The notes under the pieces: generated by a model
Told to the model about the DNA's origin: nothing
Seen by the model: the letters and a program-made list of their open reading frames with translations, nothing else
Database searches by the model: none
Program-made: the position numbers and the translations under genes
NCBI GenBank assembly: GCA_031769625.1
Contig: JAUIMM010000686.1
Location: forward strand, 434,001-498,000
Length of the DNA: 64,000 nt
Direction of reading: 5' to 3'
From: Taudactylus pleione
Taxonomy: Eukaryota > Chordata > Amphibia > Anura > Myobatrachidae
Shown here: positions 31,906 to 42,041 of the stretch, piece after piece
Position numbering within the stretch: the stretch's first letter is position 1
How the letters are laid out: every line of letters begins with the position of its first letter

Positions 31906-32620
31906 CCACTTGGACAGTTGTTACTGGGGAACTTGGTATCTATAACTGTCAGTAATTCCTGTTACATTTCATACTACCATTAGGCCATTCATTCCAGTAG
32001 CTTCACCCTTATTTCCCCTCTGTATTACTGCTGCTATTACAGCTCTGCAGTCTGCAAGAATGAATGGTCCCATTTCAGCAATGGGCAGAAGAAAGTATAA
32101 GAAAACTGATAAGTAATTCCTCCAGCTATAATGTACAGTATGATGTGTGCTATAGTCAGCAGTGTGAGGGAGAGTAATCACTTACTTTCATTTAATCGTT
32201 CTTCCACCCGTTTTACATCTGGCGCAGGTGGTAACTCTGAAAACAACACAAATTGTTATACAGTGTATTGTAAAGGGAACACTACCAATATAAGATTAAA
32301 CTGCCTTTCTGCTAAGCACAAGAAACTCCCTCATAGCTAATGTCTTTTATTCTTCTTTTTAGTTGCCTAAGACTGAAATAACATATGCAAGATATCTAAA
32401 AGTATAGAGGCAAAATGTATACCCTGCCCCCTTTTATCTTTTATTTCTTTATTTATCCTAAATCAAGAATTATAGTCTTATATTGAATAATATTGGGTGC
32501 CCAATAGGGAGCTGTGTTAGATGCAAATTATCTGCTTCTAATATAAGTGTGATGGTGTTTTATTACATAGGAATCTAAAGTTTATATTAAAATGGTTGGG
32601 AACAAATATTTCCCTTGTTT
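31906..32620. repeat. Exon-intron module, copy with exon 5
   Basis: The intron segment before exon 5 (CCACTTGGACAGTTGTTACTGGG...) and the exon boundary region recur at 32767-32995 around exon 4. Sequence after exon 5 (32490-32610) also resembles 21390-21480 left of the Ngaro element. This indicates at least three ancient copies of one module. Confidence 0.65.
32186..32236 (-). CDS. Exon 5 (ectodomain)
   Basis: 51 nt, acceptor TTGTTTTCAG, donor GTAAGTG, phase 1 at both ends. Joined to exon 4 it encodes KLPPAPDVKRVEERLNE. It shares its first residues, splice sites and flanks with exon 4, so the two arose by exon duplication. It leads into the transmembrane exon. Confidence 0.72.
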
Positions 32621-32766
32621 CTCCTCCTGTATTATGCTAAGTGTCAGTACTGGGTCGGAATGAAACCACCAAAGTAACCACAGTTTCCAGAATGTAATAC
32701 GCTATGTTGTGAGACACTATAGTCCCAATACTCTACATGGTACAAAGTTTCTATACATGCCCCCTA

Positions 32767-32995
32767 TGATCTGTATCCACTTGGACAGTTGTTACTGGGA
32801 AATTTGGTATCTATAACTGTCAGTAATTACTGTATAAGACAACTGATAAGTAATTCCTCCAGCTGTAATGTACAGTATGATGTGTGCTATAGTCAGCAGT
32901 ATGAGGGAGTGTAATCACTTACTTTCTTCTGATGGTTCTTCTCCCCCTTCTGGCGTAGATGGTAACTCTGAAAACAACAAGAATTGTTATACAGT
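32767..32995. repeat. Exon-intron module, copy with exon 4
   Basis: Homologous to 31910-32260: shared GTATCCACTTGGACAGTTG, CTCCAGCTGTAATGTACAG and GTGTGCTATAGTCAGCAGT segments at the same spacing to the exon. Confidence 0.7.
32923..32967 (-). CDS. Exon 4 (ectodomain)
   Basis: 45 nt, acceptor TTGTTTTCAG, donor GTAAGTG, phase 1 at both ends. It encodes ELPSTPEGGEEPSEE across the join with exon 3, an acidic, proline- and serine-containing spacer that could be O-glycosylated (inference). Confidence 0.72.
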
Positions 32996-33077
32996 GTACA
33001 TTCACTAACACTAATTTAAAGAACAATTAATGTTTAAGCTGTGCTTATGTTATTCACTAACACTGGCCTACACCATA

Positions 33078-33425
33078 CTTGCCTACCCTCCCGATTTGGC
33101 TGGGAGCCTCCCAAATATCTGGTGCTGCTCCCAGCCCACCGGACATGCAGGCAAGCCTCCAGGGAGCCGCCGCCCCCTTCGGCACTCCCTCCACTGCGGT
33201 TATAAGAGAATCCCCAGCAGCAGGGAGAGCGGTAACGCGATTCTCGCTGAATTGCATCATTTTAGCCCCGCCCCCTGCTTTGCAATGCTGGTGATATCAA
33301 TGGGGCCAAAATGATGCGATTGCGTGCCCCTGCTCCACCCACACATGCTGTACACACTGTACACGCCCCCTTGATTTGCCGATCTGGCTTCCCCCTCCTG
33401 GGAGGGGCAAACAGAAAGTCGTCAA
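33078..33425. mobile_element. MITE of the CTTGCCTACCCTCCCG family
   Basis: The left end CTTGCCTACCCTCCCGATTTGG is near-complementary to the right end (CCCCCTCCTGGGAGGGGCAAAC...GTCGTCAACC). The internal palindromic GC-rich part resembles 6160-6344 and 52683-53045. Confidence 0.65.
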
Positions 33426-33471
33426 CCCTGGGCTACACATACTACATAATAGTTATGATCTGATATTTTAC

Positions 33472-33525
33472 CTTCATAAGAAATCTGTGGCTCCTCTGTG
33501 GCTTTGTTCATATGGACCAAGCGAT
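33472..33525 (-). CDS. Exon 3 (ectodomain)
   Basis: 54 nt, acceptor TTGTGTAG, donor G|GTAAAA, phase 1 at both ends. It encodes HRLVHMNKATEEPQISYE across the joins. No recognised domain. Confidence 0.7.
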
Positions 33526-33694
33526 CTACACAACATGTAAGATTTTTTAAATTAATTAACAGAAAATCTTTTATGACAGCAAAGTTTATGCTTTCATGAT
33601 CAACCATGTTTATGATTATATTTTGGCAGAACGGCTGACCTTATTAAACTAAAAGAGCAAATAGAATATATCTATAGTACTATGGATAGCTTAC

Positions 33695-33775
33695 GTTTCC
33701 ACATGGCGTATGGCGTATTTCTACGGCGAAGATGGCGAAGATGGCGTATTTCTACGAAATCACTCTTTGGACTTT
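33695..33775 (-). CDS. Exon 2 (ectodomain, slippage-expanded)
   Basis: 81 nt, acceptor TTTATTGTGCAG, donor C|GTAAGC, phase 1 at both ends. It encodes SPKSDFVEIRHLRHLRRRNT and PYAMWK. The DNA holds a 16-bp repeat (ATGGCGTATTTCTACG on the plus strand) 31 bp apart and smaller 7- and 9-bp repeats, so one DNA word is read in two frames. Reading frame and splice phase are nevertheless kept. Its status as a constitutive exon is less certain than exons 3-5. Confidence 0.6.
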
Positions 33776-33864
33776 CTGCACAATAAAACATACATTGATA
33801 AAAGTTTGTGCTTAAGCACTATGCATTGCCTAACTTACATTTGAGAATGTCACACATATTTACA

Positions 33865-34300
33865 TAGGGATGGAGTCAGCATCCAGTTGTGCGGGATGCC
33901 AACAGCCAAAATCCCGGTGCCGAAATCTCAACAGTGTCAGAATACCGACTGCCAGCATCCCGAAGGTAGTAAGTATCAGCTATTGGGAGGAGGGTGCGGG
34001 GTTAGGGTTAGGCACTAGGGGGGCTTAGGGTTAGGCGCTAGGGGGGAGTGTTAGGTTTAGGGTGCGAGGAGGGGGAGGTTAGGTTTAGGCACTAGGGGGA
34101 GAGGTTAGGTTTAGGCACTGGGAAAGGAGTGTTAGGTTTAGGGTGCTGGGAGGGGGAGGTTAGGGATAGGCACTGGGAATGGAGGGTTAGGGATTAGGGT
34201 TAGTTTTACCTTGTTTTCTTATGGGTATCGGGATGCCGCTGTCGGTATTCTGAGCAGCATCATCCCGACCACCGGGATCTCATACCCAACTCATTTACAA
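33865..34300. mobile_element. MITE with TTAGGG-like core
   Basis: The ends contain GCGGGATGCCAACAGCC and complementary GACCACCGGGATCTCATACC-type arms. The middle is a degenerate array of GGTTAGGGTTAGGCACTAGG. Similar cores occur at 31140-31215, 44166-44345, 47485-47590 and 54080-54355. Confidence 0.65.
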
Positions 34301-34382
34301 ATACTGGCTTGTGGGGAAACTCAGTACTAAACATGACATAAGATGAAATAATTAATAATGTCATTTTATAAGAATAAGACTC

Positions 34383-34736
34383 CAGGTGCTCACACACTGG
34401 ACGATTTTAGGTACGATTTGCACGAAAACAACGCGTCGGAACGATGCTTCGTTTAAAAACGTGAAAATCGTGCAGCTTCCAGGAAGGATAATGATCCGAT
34501 GTGAGGTCCTGCAGGTCATTTGTTGTATTTTCATATCTTACCTACAGCAGGTTAGATTTGGCAATCTCCTTAACAATACCCTGGAAATCATTAAGGACGC
34601 ACAATAGGTCATTAGTCACATTGCACAGTTCAGCAAGATATCATCTGTCCAGGAGTGCCGGTGAGTTTCCCAGGAAGTTTAAGGAAAATCGTTGATGACA
34701 TCACATCTTTTGCGAGTCGTCTAGTGTGTGAGCTCC
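34383..34736. mobile_element. TIR MITE
   Basis: The ends GGTGCTCACACACTGGACGA and TCGTCTAGTGTGTGAGCTCC are imperfect complements. No coding frame. Confidence 0.72.
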
Positions 34737-34979
34737 TTTAGCGTAACTGCCCTAAACTCTTAATTGTAAAATATTCTCAGAGCATATCACCATACCACTT
34801 ATAAACAATCAAAATTATTTCTTTCAGTTGCTTAGCATATGACAGGACTATGTAAACCAAACTGATATTTATTACCATCTTTTTACCTATGTTTATGTCG
34901 TATGCAGCCAAGTACATTAATAATAAATAGTTTCAGGCAAATGAGACAATCCATACATTTCCATTTATCTGCACACACA

Positions 34980-35707
34980 GGGGGTCTATTCATGAAGGAA
35001 AAAGTATCCCTGTGATAGTTAAGGACTGAACTCTCTGCAAGTCCAATCCTTGTATTGGGGCATTCATCATGCCTCTTATACTTTATTATCACTTCCGAAA
35101 AGCTTCTCCTTTTGCGGAGACAGCTTTTAAGAAAAAGGGGTCTTGTCTCCTGCTTCACTGTCTCTTTGCAGCCTGTCTTGAAGCTGCACATGCAGTTCAC
35201 GCCCACTCCCGGCCAACCCTGCTGATGGTTTCCCCCGACCCACCCACCCCCCGCCGCTGCATAGCTGTAGCCACCATGGGAGACTAACTCCTGCTAAGAC
35301 CGTGCAGCCCCGCATGGGCCAGTCCCTCGCCACTGCTGCTGTGTCCTCTCCCGCCCCAGCTCACTGGAGTAGAGCTCGAGGACCCAGGAGGGGGCTTTAT
35401 TAAGGTAAGAGGACAGAGCAGGGAGGGATCTCTGCTGTATTGGATACTGTATGCCATCTCAGGGTGGTGTACAGTATCACTGTCAAGTTCAAAAAAAATT
35501 TGATGAATTTCATAATTTCCACATCCCTATAGTATGGGGACTGCGGAAATTATCAGGGGACAATTGTAACCAGGAGATATCAGTGATCTCCTGTGTTACA
35601 AGAATGATGAATTAGCCTGGTTTTTAATTTCTACAAAAATAGGTGGAAATCTTAATTTTCACCTACAGTACTTTTGTAGAAATTAAGTGATTATGAACAG
35701 ACCCCAC
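34980..35707. mobile_element. TIR element
   Basis: GGGGGTCTATTCATGAAGG at the left faces TGATTATGAACAGACCCC at the right. The interior contains CCCGACCCACCCACCCCCC; no transposase. Confidence 0.68.
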
Positions 35708-36477
35708 AGAGAGATAAAGACGGGTCAGATTATATAATTCTAATGCTGTGCATACACTATGCAGTAACCTGGGCATTATGCCTAATATTGGTGGATCACA
35801 TAAATAATTGTACTGTGTATGCAAATGAGCAATCCAAAAATATTGATCGGTTATGCATGCCGTATCATCAGCATGTCCGTCCCATGCAATATTTTAGCCG
35901 ACAGACATTTCACCGGTTCCACAGAGGAGGAATGAGAAAATGTCTCCTCCCCAGGGGAGGAATGCGGATATTGGGTGCCATACACTGTACTATATCTCTC
36001 AGCAAGTAACTAGGTATTTGAAGGCCCCTCTCAGTGTATGCAGACGATATCTGCAGGGTGTCAGGCTGTTGGTCTAACAGGCATTTTATCTGCCACTTTA
36101 TGCCCAGCATAATTAATACTCAAAGTTTAATATACTATTATTAAAGAAGCAGTATAACAAATATTACTAATCTACGTGTTAAGGTAACCAGGGGTACTTT
36201 CTCAGTAACAAAAAATGTATAAAGAGATTTAAGTATTTTTATAGGAAAAACATCAAGTCTCTATTGATACCAAATGTATATGGGTTCCAAGTCTAGTACC
36301 TTTATTGGAAATAATAAAAAATATTATTGTATAAAAAATTAAATCACTTGGAATCCCACAAACATTATATATAGGTAAGTGTGGATGTGGTTTACTTCAT
36401 ATTGTCTTTGTTTATCCAATTTAAATGGTAATTGCTACACTATGAGCAGACTCCTATTCTAACTTATAAAATATATT
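35708..36477. other. Intergenic or intronic, AT-rich
   Basis: No exon or complete repeat is supported. The part around 35745-36115 starts with TCTAATGCTGTGCATACACT and ends with GCCCAGCATAATTAATACT and may be a decayed MITE. Confidence 0.4.
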
Positions 36478-37422
36478 GGGCTCTATTTACTACAATCCGC
36501 ATATTGAATGCGGATTGTAGTGTGATATTACTGAGTGAATTCGCATTGCGAATTCAGGCAATATCACAGGGATTTACTATAAATCCCTTGCAGGGACAGA
36601 GCTTGCGATAAAGCTCTGTCCCTGCGGATCCCATCCGCACTCTAGTCGCGGTATTTTCGGAAAAAATACCGCGACTAAGAGCCCACGCATGCACCGACCG
36701 ACCACCGCTACTACCCCCCCACCGACGCTAAGCCCCGCACTCGGTGCTAAGCCCCGCCCCCGTGATCTCGGACCCCCGTGACCCCCCCTCCCTTCATTAC
36801 ACTTACCTGCATCCTCCTGGCCTCCGTTGATCTTCTCCGGGCTTCCCGATCAGGTGATCTCCCATACTGCACTGGGGCCCGATCACCTGATGACCGGGCC
36901 CCAGTGTACTATGGGAGACCAGCTGACCGGAGAGGAGCCATCACCGGAGGCCCGATCACCGGTCCCTGGATTCAGGTAAGTAAAAAAAAAAATGTTTAAT
37001 TTTTTCTTTCTTATTTTTTACAGTAATCAGCTTGCGGGCTGCTTAGACCACACAGCTGATTACTGGTACCGGCTCCCGCCTCTGCTCTCCCCATTAGAGC
37101 AGAGTGGGAGCCCGGTAACCGGGGGAGACCCTGGATAACGCCACCTCCAGGTGGCGTTATTATCACAGGGCTTCCCCCGGTATTTTTTTACAGTTTATTT
37201 TTAGTAACTATGGTCGGATCACATTTCCCATTACAATTATGGGAAATGCGATCTGCTTTACTAAAAATAAGTGATACTGGGGGTTGGAGTAGAATTTTAC
37301 TAATTCTACTCCAATTGCCCTGTAGTAACTACAGGTGAAACTAAAGTAATGTGAAAAGGGTGTGAAAACACCCTTTTTCACTTTATTTTAGTAAAAATAA
37401 TATTAATAAATAGAGCCCATTG
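36478..37422. mobile_element. Foldback element with GGGCTCTATTTACTA ends
   Basis: The ends TGGGCTCTATTTACTACAAT and AATAAATAGAGCCCA are complementary. Several internal arm pairs are present, for example GGCCCGATCACCTGATGACCGGGCC and AAAGCTCTGTCCCTGC/GCAGGGACAGAGCTT. No coding frame. Confidence 0.8.
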
Positions 37423-37639
37423 TCTTTAACTATTTAATAAAATGAGTTGGCAATAGTTGCATAACTACATACACGGAGAGCATTTTGTTTATGTACAGAC
37501 ACATTACTAATATTAGTAATACAATAAAGAATCAGTTTATCTTGCCTATCCTCCCTGGTACTCTTGTATGCAATAAATAAATATTACTGCATGTACAGAA
37601 GATGTTGTAATACCTGTAGAAGATATGTATCATATATAT

Positions 37640-37643
37640 AGAG

Positions 37644-37715
<72 letters not shown>
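37640..37715. repeat. (AG)n microsatellite
   Basis: Nearly pure GA run with one GATAGA interruption. Confidence 0.95.
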
Positions 37716-37717
<2 letters not shown>

Positions 37718-37724
37718 CAGAGAG

Positions 37725-37830
37725 AGAACAAACAGGCAGCGGCACTCCCGGACTTAGGTGATATTAAATAGAGGTTAAACTCTATTTAATATCACATAAG
37801 TCCGGGAGTGCCGCTGCCTGTTTGTTTTGG
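37725..37830. repeat. Near-perfect hairpin, 48-bp arms
   Basis: Starts AACAAACAGGCAGCGGCACT and is mirrored to AGTGCCGCTGCCTGTTTGTT, with a loop of a few bases around GAGGTTAAACTC. It contains GGCACTCCCGGACTTA arms. It is flanked by the (AG)n run and (TA)n runs (37917-37948, 38062-38107). Confidence 0.9.
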
Positions 37831-37912
37831 CTGTTGGATCTTTCCAGGTGGCACCCTGGCATACAGAATCTATTCATATTGAGTGCCGGTTCTAACTTGG
37901 ATTTTGTGTGTG

Positions 37913-37916
<4 letters not shown>

Positions 37917-37954
<38 letters not shown>

Positions 37955-38060
37955 CAGGTCCGGCACTCCAGATAATAAATCAAATCCTGCAGGGTGCCCT
38001 CACATATTGATCCTTTGGTCTCTGCTTGATTTATTGAGAGGGGAGTGCTGCACCTTCATG

Positions 38061-38107
<47 letters not shown>
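37917..38107. repeat. Two (TA)n runs around a GGCACTCC element
   Basis: TA runs at 37917-37948 and 38062-38107 enclose AGTCTCCAGGTCCGGCACTC... The same GGCACTCCC-next-to-(TA)n arrangement is found at 53866-53930. Confidence 0.85.
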
Positions 38108-38110
<3 letters not shown>

Positions 38111-38157
38111 TAGAGTTATATATATCTATAACACTGAGCATTTGTTCTTTCTTAGGC

Positions 38158-38497
38158 TGCTCATCCACTAGCAGACCTCAAAATGACTGCACGATTATGA
38201 CATTGTAATCGTGCAGTCGTTTGTCAGACTGTGATGTGCTACATTGTACAAGCAGTTGTTCAGTGCAGGCTCATCAATCATCTGCAAATATGCTCATGGT
38301 GACATTATCATCAGGTTGTCCAGCATGTTTGCCCGATGGTAGATGTCTAAACAACCAGTGGGAGCAAGCATTGCTGGTCGTTTTAGACATTTTTTAAAAA
38401 AATCTGCAAACGATTTTCAAATTATTATCGAACGATGAGCGAACGATATCGTTATTGTTCAATCGCTCAATTTAATCGCCTAGTGGATGGGCACCTT
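38158..38497. mobile_element. TIR MITE (CCCATCCACTAG family)
   Basis: GCTCATCCACTAGCAGACC at the left and CGCCTAGTGGATGGGCACC at the right, with internal CGATTATGACATTGTAATCG palindrome. Same family as 63131-63471. Confidence 0.75.
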
Positions 38498-38832
38498 TAT
38501 ACTCACTTTTTATTTTTCATTTCTTCTACATGAGCTAACTATGATGTTACGAATATTGAGAATAAATGAATAATCTCTTTATGAAAATACCAGGCATATA
38601 TAATAAGTGCAAGAGAAATAGACTTTGCTTTCTATATGCTATAGTCACTGTACTTTATTACTTTGCTAGCTTTCCTGTATGTGTCATTTATCAGATGTAT
38701 TTCTATTTCTATATGTCCAAGACCTAATCCTGTTCTTATTGAGCCACCACTAAAGTCAATCAGGGAAATGAGGTATTAATCACATCCCTATTATCATAGA
38801 ATAACATTATATTTGGATTTCTTGCAGACTTA

Positions 38833-39381
38833 GGGCCTGATTCAGACCCACTCGCGAGCGGCTGTCCGCTCGCAAGTGGGTCGATGTTCTGGACTGAGCA
38901 TGCGCACGACGGAGGGAGCTCCGTCGTGTGCATGCGCCAGACGCGATGAGCGAAGGAAAGTCCTTCGCTCGTTGTGTCCGATCAAAGGGGGCGTGCTGTC
39001 AATGTTGATTGATAGCACGCCCCCTTTGGTAGGCGTGCCGGGGGCGTGCCTCCCTGACGGGGGCGTTCCCACGGGAACGCCTCCCGTCAAAAGCCGGCCC
39101 ACTGACATCACTAGTGATGTCAGTGGGAGTGATTTTGGCTCTGATAGAGCCAAAATCACTCCGGAGCTTGTGGTTGAAAACCTCAACCGCAGGCTCCGGC
39201 TCGCAATTTCGATGGTCGCGATGGTCTCGACCATCGCGGCCATCAAAATGCACGCTCGTATAGCCTGTGGGTGGTGACCCACAGCTATACGAGCATCCAG
39301 AAGGACGCTCCATTTTCATGGAGGCCGGCCCTCATTCAGAGCGTGCGCTCTGCTCAGAGCGTACGGCTCTGAATGAGGGCC
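38833..39381. mobile_element. Palindrome-chain MITE, copy 1, TTA target site
   Basis: GGGCCTGATTCAG to CTGAATGAGGGCC, with TTA directly on both sides. It comprises about eight consecutive short perfect palindromes, including CCACTGACATCACT/AGTGATGTCAGTGG, GTGATTTTGGCTCT/AGAGCCAAAATCAC and GGGGGCGTGCTGTCAA with its mirror. An inverted, close copy lies at 40175-40689. Confidence 0.88.
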
Positions 39382-39539
39382 TTAGACAATAAGTGGGGTT
39401 ATATTCAGAAAACAAATTGTGGGCAGGAAAGTGAATAAACGTATTTGGGCCATATGTGAGTTTAATTTGGTGTTGAAAAGAAGAGGGATGGTAAAATAAA
39501 TATGTGTAGAAAGATGAGAACAATTGAATCTGACTATAC

Positions 39540-39618
39540 CTGATGTTTCCAATCCATATGATACTGCTGTTTGTATAGTAGGCAAAAAGAGCAGGAGGAA
39601 AATAAAAGCTGCCTCCAT
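39540..39618 (-). CDS. Exon 1: start codon and signal peptide
   Basis: ATG at 39618 opens MEAAFIFLLLFLPTIQTAVS, a clear signal peptide (hydrophobic core, small residues before the likely cleavage near TAVS/YG), followed by YGLETS. The donor CAG|GTATAG leaves a phase-1 codon that exon 2 completes as Glu. A following stop in the intron frame supports the boundary. The region upstream has TGACATCA and TGATGTCA, CRE-like half sites, at about 39670-39690; no TATA box is obvious. Confidence 0.75.
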
Positions 39619-40020
39619 CTTAATCCACAGTGCAGATGAATAAAGAATTCCCTGATTTGTGCCTATTATGACATCACTGCTTTATGATGTCACTTTGTCA
39701 CATGACATGGGAGGAAAAGACAATGATTGACCATAAGTAAAATAATTATACCTTCAGGGTTGTGCTTTACTTTATAGTCTATAGGGGTAATTTACTGCCA
39801 GAGCATTTTTTCTCCTTATTATTGGGGTTTGCCCCTCATTTTCTTACTTATTTCCAAGTTTTGCCCAGTAACAAAACACATTAACTGGGTAACAGGTGAT
39901 ATTCCCCAAGACGCCACACACCTAGAGGTTCTAAATGTAGAGGTTAGAACATGTGTAATAATAGAAGAAATATAGACTTACATTTTTTTTAAAAAATCAG
40001 TGTTTCCTTGCTTTCTTTAG
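39619..40020. other. Upstream region of the predicted gene
   Basis: About 400 bp between the start codon and the 5S-derived segment. It contains mirrored CRE-like words (ATGACATCACTGC and TGATGTCACTT) and no CpG island. It may hold the 5' untranslated region and promoter, but no core promoter motif is convincing. Confidence 0.35.
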
Positions 40021-40125
40021 GTATTCCCAGGTGGTCCCCCATCCAAGTACTGACCAGGCCCAATACTGTATAGCTTCCAAGAACAGACGAGATTGGGCAT
40101 ATCCAGTATGGTGTGGCTGTAGGTT
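40021..40125 (-). pseudogene. 5S rRNA-derived pseudogene
   Basis: The complement reads CCTACAGCCACACCATACTG... to ...CTGGTCAGTACTTGGATGGG and CCTGGGAATACC, which follows vertebrate 5S rRNA from nucleotide 1 to about 108, including the region of the internal promoter boxes. Several substitutions disrupt conserved stems, the last roughly 12 bases (GGTGTCGTAGGC-type) are missing, and no T-run terminator follows. Probably a retroposed 5S copy, or the head of a 5S-derived SINE. Confidence 0.85.
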
Positions 40126-40174
40126 AATATTTATTGAGAGAGATTGGATGCCCTGGTGCATACACAGCAATAAT

Positions 40175-40689
40175 GGCCCTCATTTAGAGCCGTACGCTCT
40201 GAGCAGAGCGCACGCTCTGAATGAGGGCCGGTCTCCATAAAAATGGAGTGTCCTTCTGGACGCTCGTATAGCTGTGGGTCACCACCCACAGGCTATACGA
40301 GCGTGCATTTTGATGGCCGCGATGGTCGAGACCATCGCAACCATCAAAATTGCGAGCCGGAGCCTGCGGTTGAGGTTTTCAACCACAAGCTCCGGAGTGA
40401 TTTTGGCTCTATCAGAGCCAAAATCTCTCCCACTGACATCACTAGTTCCCGTGGGAACGCCCCCGTCAGGGAGGCACGCCCCGGCACGCCCACCAAAGGG
40501 GGCGTGCTGTCAATCAACATTGACAGCACGCCCCCTTTGATCGGACACAACGAGCGAAGGACTATCCTTCGCTCGTCGCGTCTGGCGCATGCGCACGACG
40601 GAGCTCCCTCCGTCGTGCGCATGCTCAGTCCAGAACATCGACCCACTTGCGAGCGGACAGCCGCTCGCGAGTGGGTCTGAATCAGGCCC
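40175..40689. mobile_element. Palindrome-chain MITE, copy 2 (inverted), AAT target site
   Basis: GGCCCTCATTTAGAGC to GATTCAGGCCC with AAT on both sides. It is the reverse of 38833-39381 and lacks about 35 bp around the CAGTGATGTC palindrome. The two copies bracket exon 1 and the 5S pseudogene and could pair in RNA or single-stranded DNA. Confidence 0.87.
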
Positions 40690-41040
40690 AATGTTTGTAG
40701 GACTATCCTGCATGAGGGGACCACTTTGTTAAAAATACAGAATCAAAGAAAGTATTGCACAAGCGTCCTTTATTTGTATCACAAGTAAATCTGAGTACTT
40801 ATGCATAGTCCAAGTATAACATACTGTACGTAGAATCTGATATTTGTATGGTCTGAGGTTACAATACAATTTGTGTTTCCATATAATGCAACATGTATAT
40901 CATTAAATCATCATTGCTTATTTTTAGCCATCTCCATACAAATTAAATAGAAAATAAAGTAAAGATTAAATAGAACAGTTGTTGTATTGTGTGGATATCT
41001 CCAACAAAAGTAAAATGTTGTCACCCACTTGGTGCTGTAT
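40690..41040. other. No feature seen
   Basis: AT-rich sequence with no exon, terminal repeat or RNA gene that I can support. Confidence 0.5.
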
Positions 41041-41049
41041 GTGTGATAT

Positions 41050-41390
41050 GTGTGCATACACACACAACGATTCTTTGAACGATTATCGTTAAATGATATC
41101 GTTTAACGATAATCGTTTGAAAAAATCGTTCACTTTCTGAGTCAAACGATGAACGATTATTGTTCATGCGCGTTCACGTTTGTAGGACAGTCAGACTTGT
41201 CAACTGAACGATTTTCATTAAGTTAATATGCAAAAATCGTTTGTAGTTCATAAAAATCGTTCATTACATTTAAATGAACATAGTAAATGAACAACTTTAG
41301 TAAACAATTTTAGTTCATTTTTTCAAGGTAGAAAATCGTTTACTAGAATCGTTCATTAACTCAATCGTTGTGTGTGTATGCAGCTTTAGG
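41050..41390. mobile_element. TIR MITE rich in ATCGTT words
   Basis: The left GTGCATACACACACAACGATT faces AATCGTTGTGTGTGTATGCAG at the right. The interior repeats AACGATTATCGTT-like palindromes. Confidence 0.85.
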
Positions 41391-42040
41391 ATTAAACTTG
41401 ATATAACTATATAAGAGGAGGTCTTGAAACCCTCTGGATAAATGTTTAGTTATAGCAGGTGTTAGTAGAAAATATACAAGAGGATATGCTGTTTGCTCAA
41501 ATGCATAGGTGACCCCCAGGGTTTAAACCTGGTACTAATGGATTGTCTCTGAGCAGAAAAATAAATTACAGCACAAAGGCAAAATCATGCTGACCTTATT
41601 TGCAAAGAAAATGGAAAAGTGCCCGCTATTATACCAGTACAAATGTCCTTGTTATTCCATATGGTGAAAAATAAGAGTAAGTATAATCCTTAACCTAAGA
41701 AAATATGCACAAATCCCAGGTATTATGCAAATGCCAATATCATAGATGTTCTATAGGATGAATGTAGAAAATATTATAATATTTATCCTAAGAAAAGGAT
41801 ATAGAGCTGTCAGCTATTTGTACCTTCATCAGGATCACATGTAAACATATGCAGAATTTACGTGCTTTTCAGTCAAGTGTTGTAAGCAATCTGACAAGCA
41901 TCTGTACATCATTAAATATATTCTTCTCATGAAGTTAGGTCCTTAACAGTAATATTGGACACAAATCTGTAAATCTCTCCGTTAATGAGCATATCAAGCA
42001 GAATTAAACAGAGTTAAATAAAGGTTATGAGCAATACTCT
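41391..42040. other. No feature seen
   Basis: AT-rich sequence without a supportable exon or repeat boundary. Confidence 0.5.
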
Positions 42041-42041
42041 G

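Larger units (their letters stand above)
4491..39618 (-). other. Predicted host gene: small single-pass membrane protein, 3' end duplicated
   Basis: Gene model assembled by hand from splice sites. Exon 1 encodes a signal peptide; exons 2-5 are 81, 54, 45 and 51 nt, all start and end in phase 1, and join into one open frame. The transmembrane exon accepts phase 1 in both copies (unit A 4728-4870, unit B 16980-17122), and each is followed by a terminal exon (4491-4520, 10795-10824). The spliced product is about 160 residues: cleavable signal peptide, charged ectodomain of about 80 residues, one hydrophobic helix, and a short tail rich in K, H and Y. It should sit in the plasma membrane with its N terminus outside. 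I do not recognise the family. FXYD5-type regulators share the layout and a helix preceded by an R-x-R patch, but the FXYD motif is absent. Six independent junctions in a consistent phase make chance unlikely; transcription is unproven. Confidence 0.72.
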
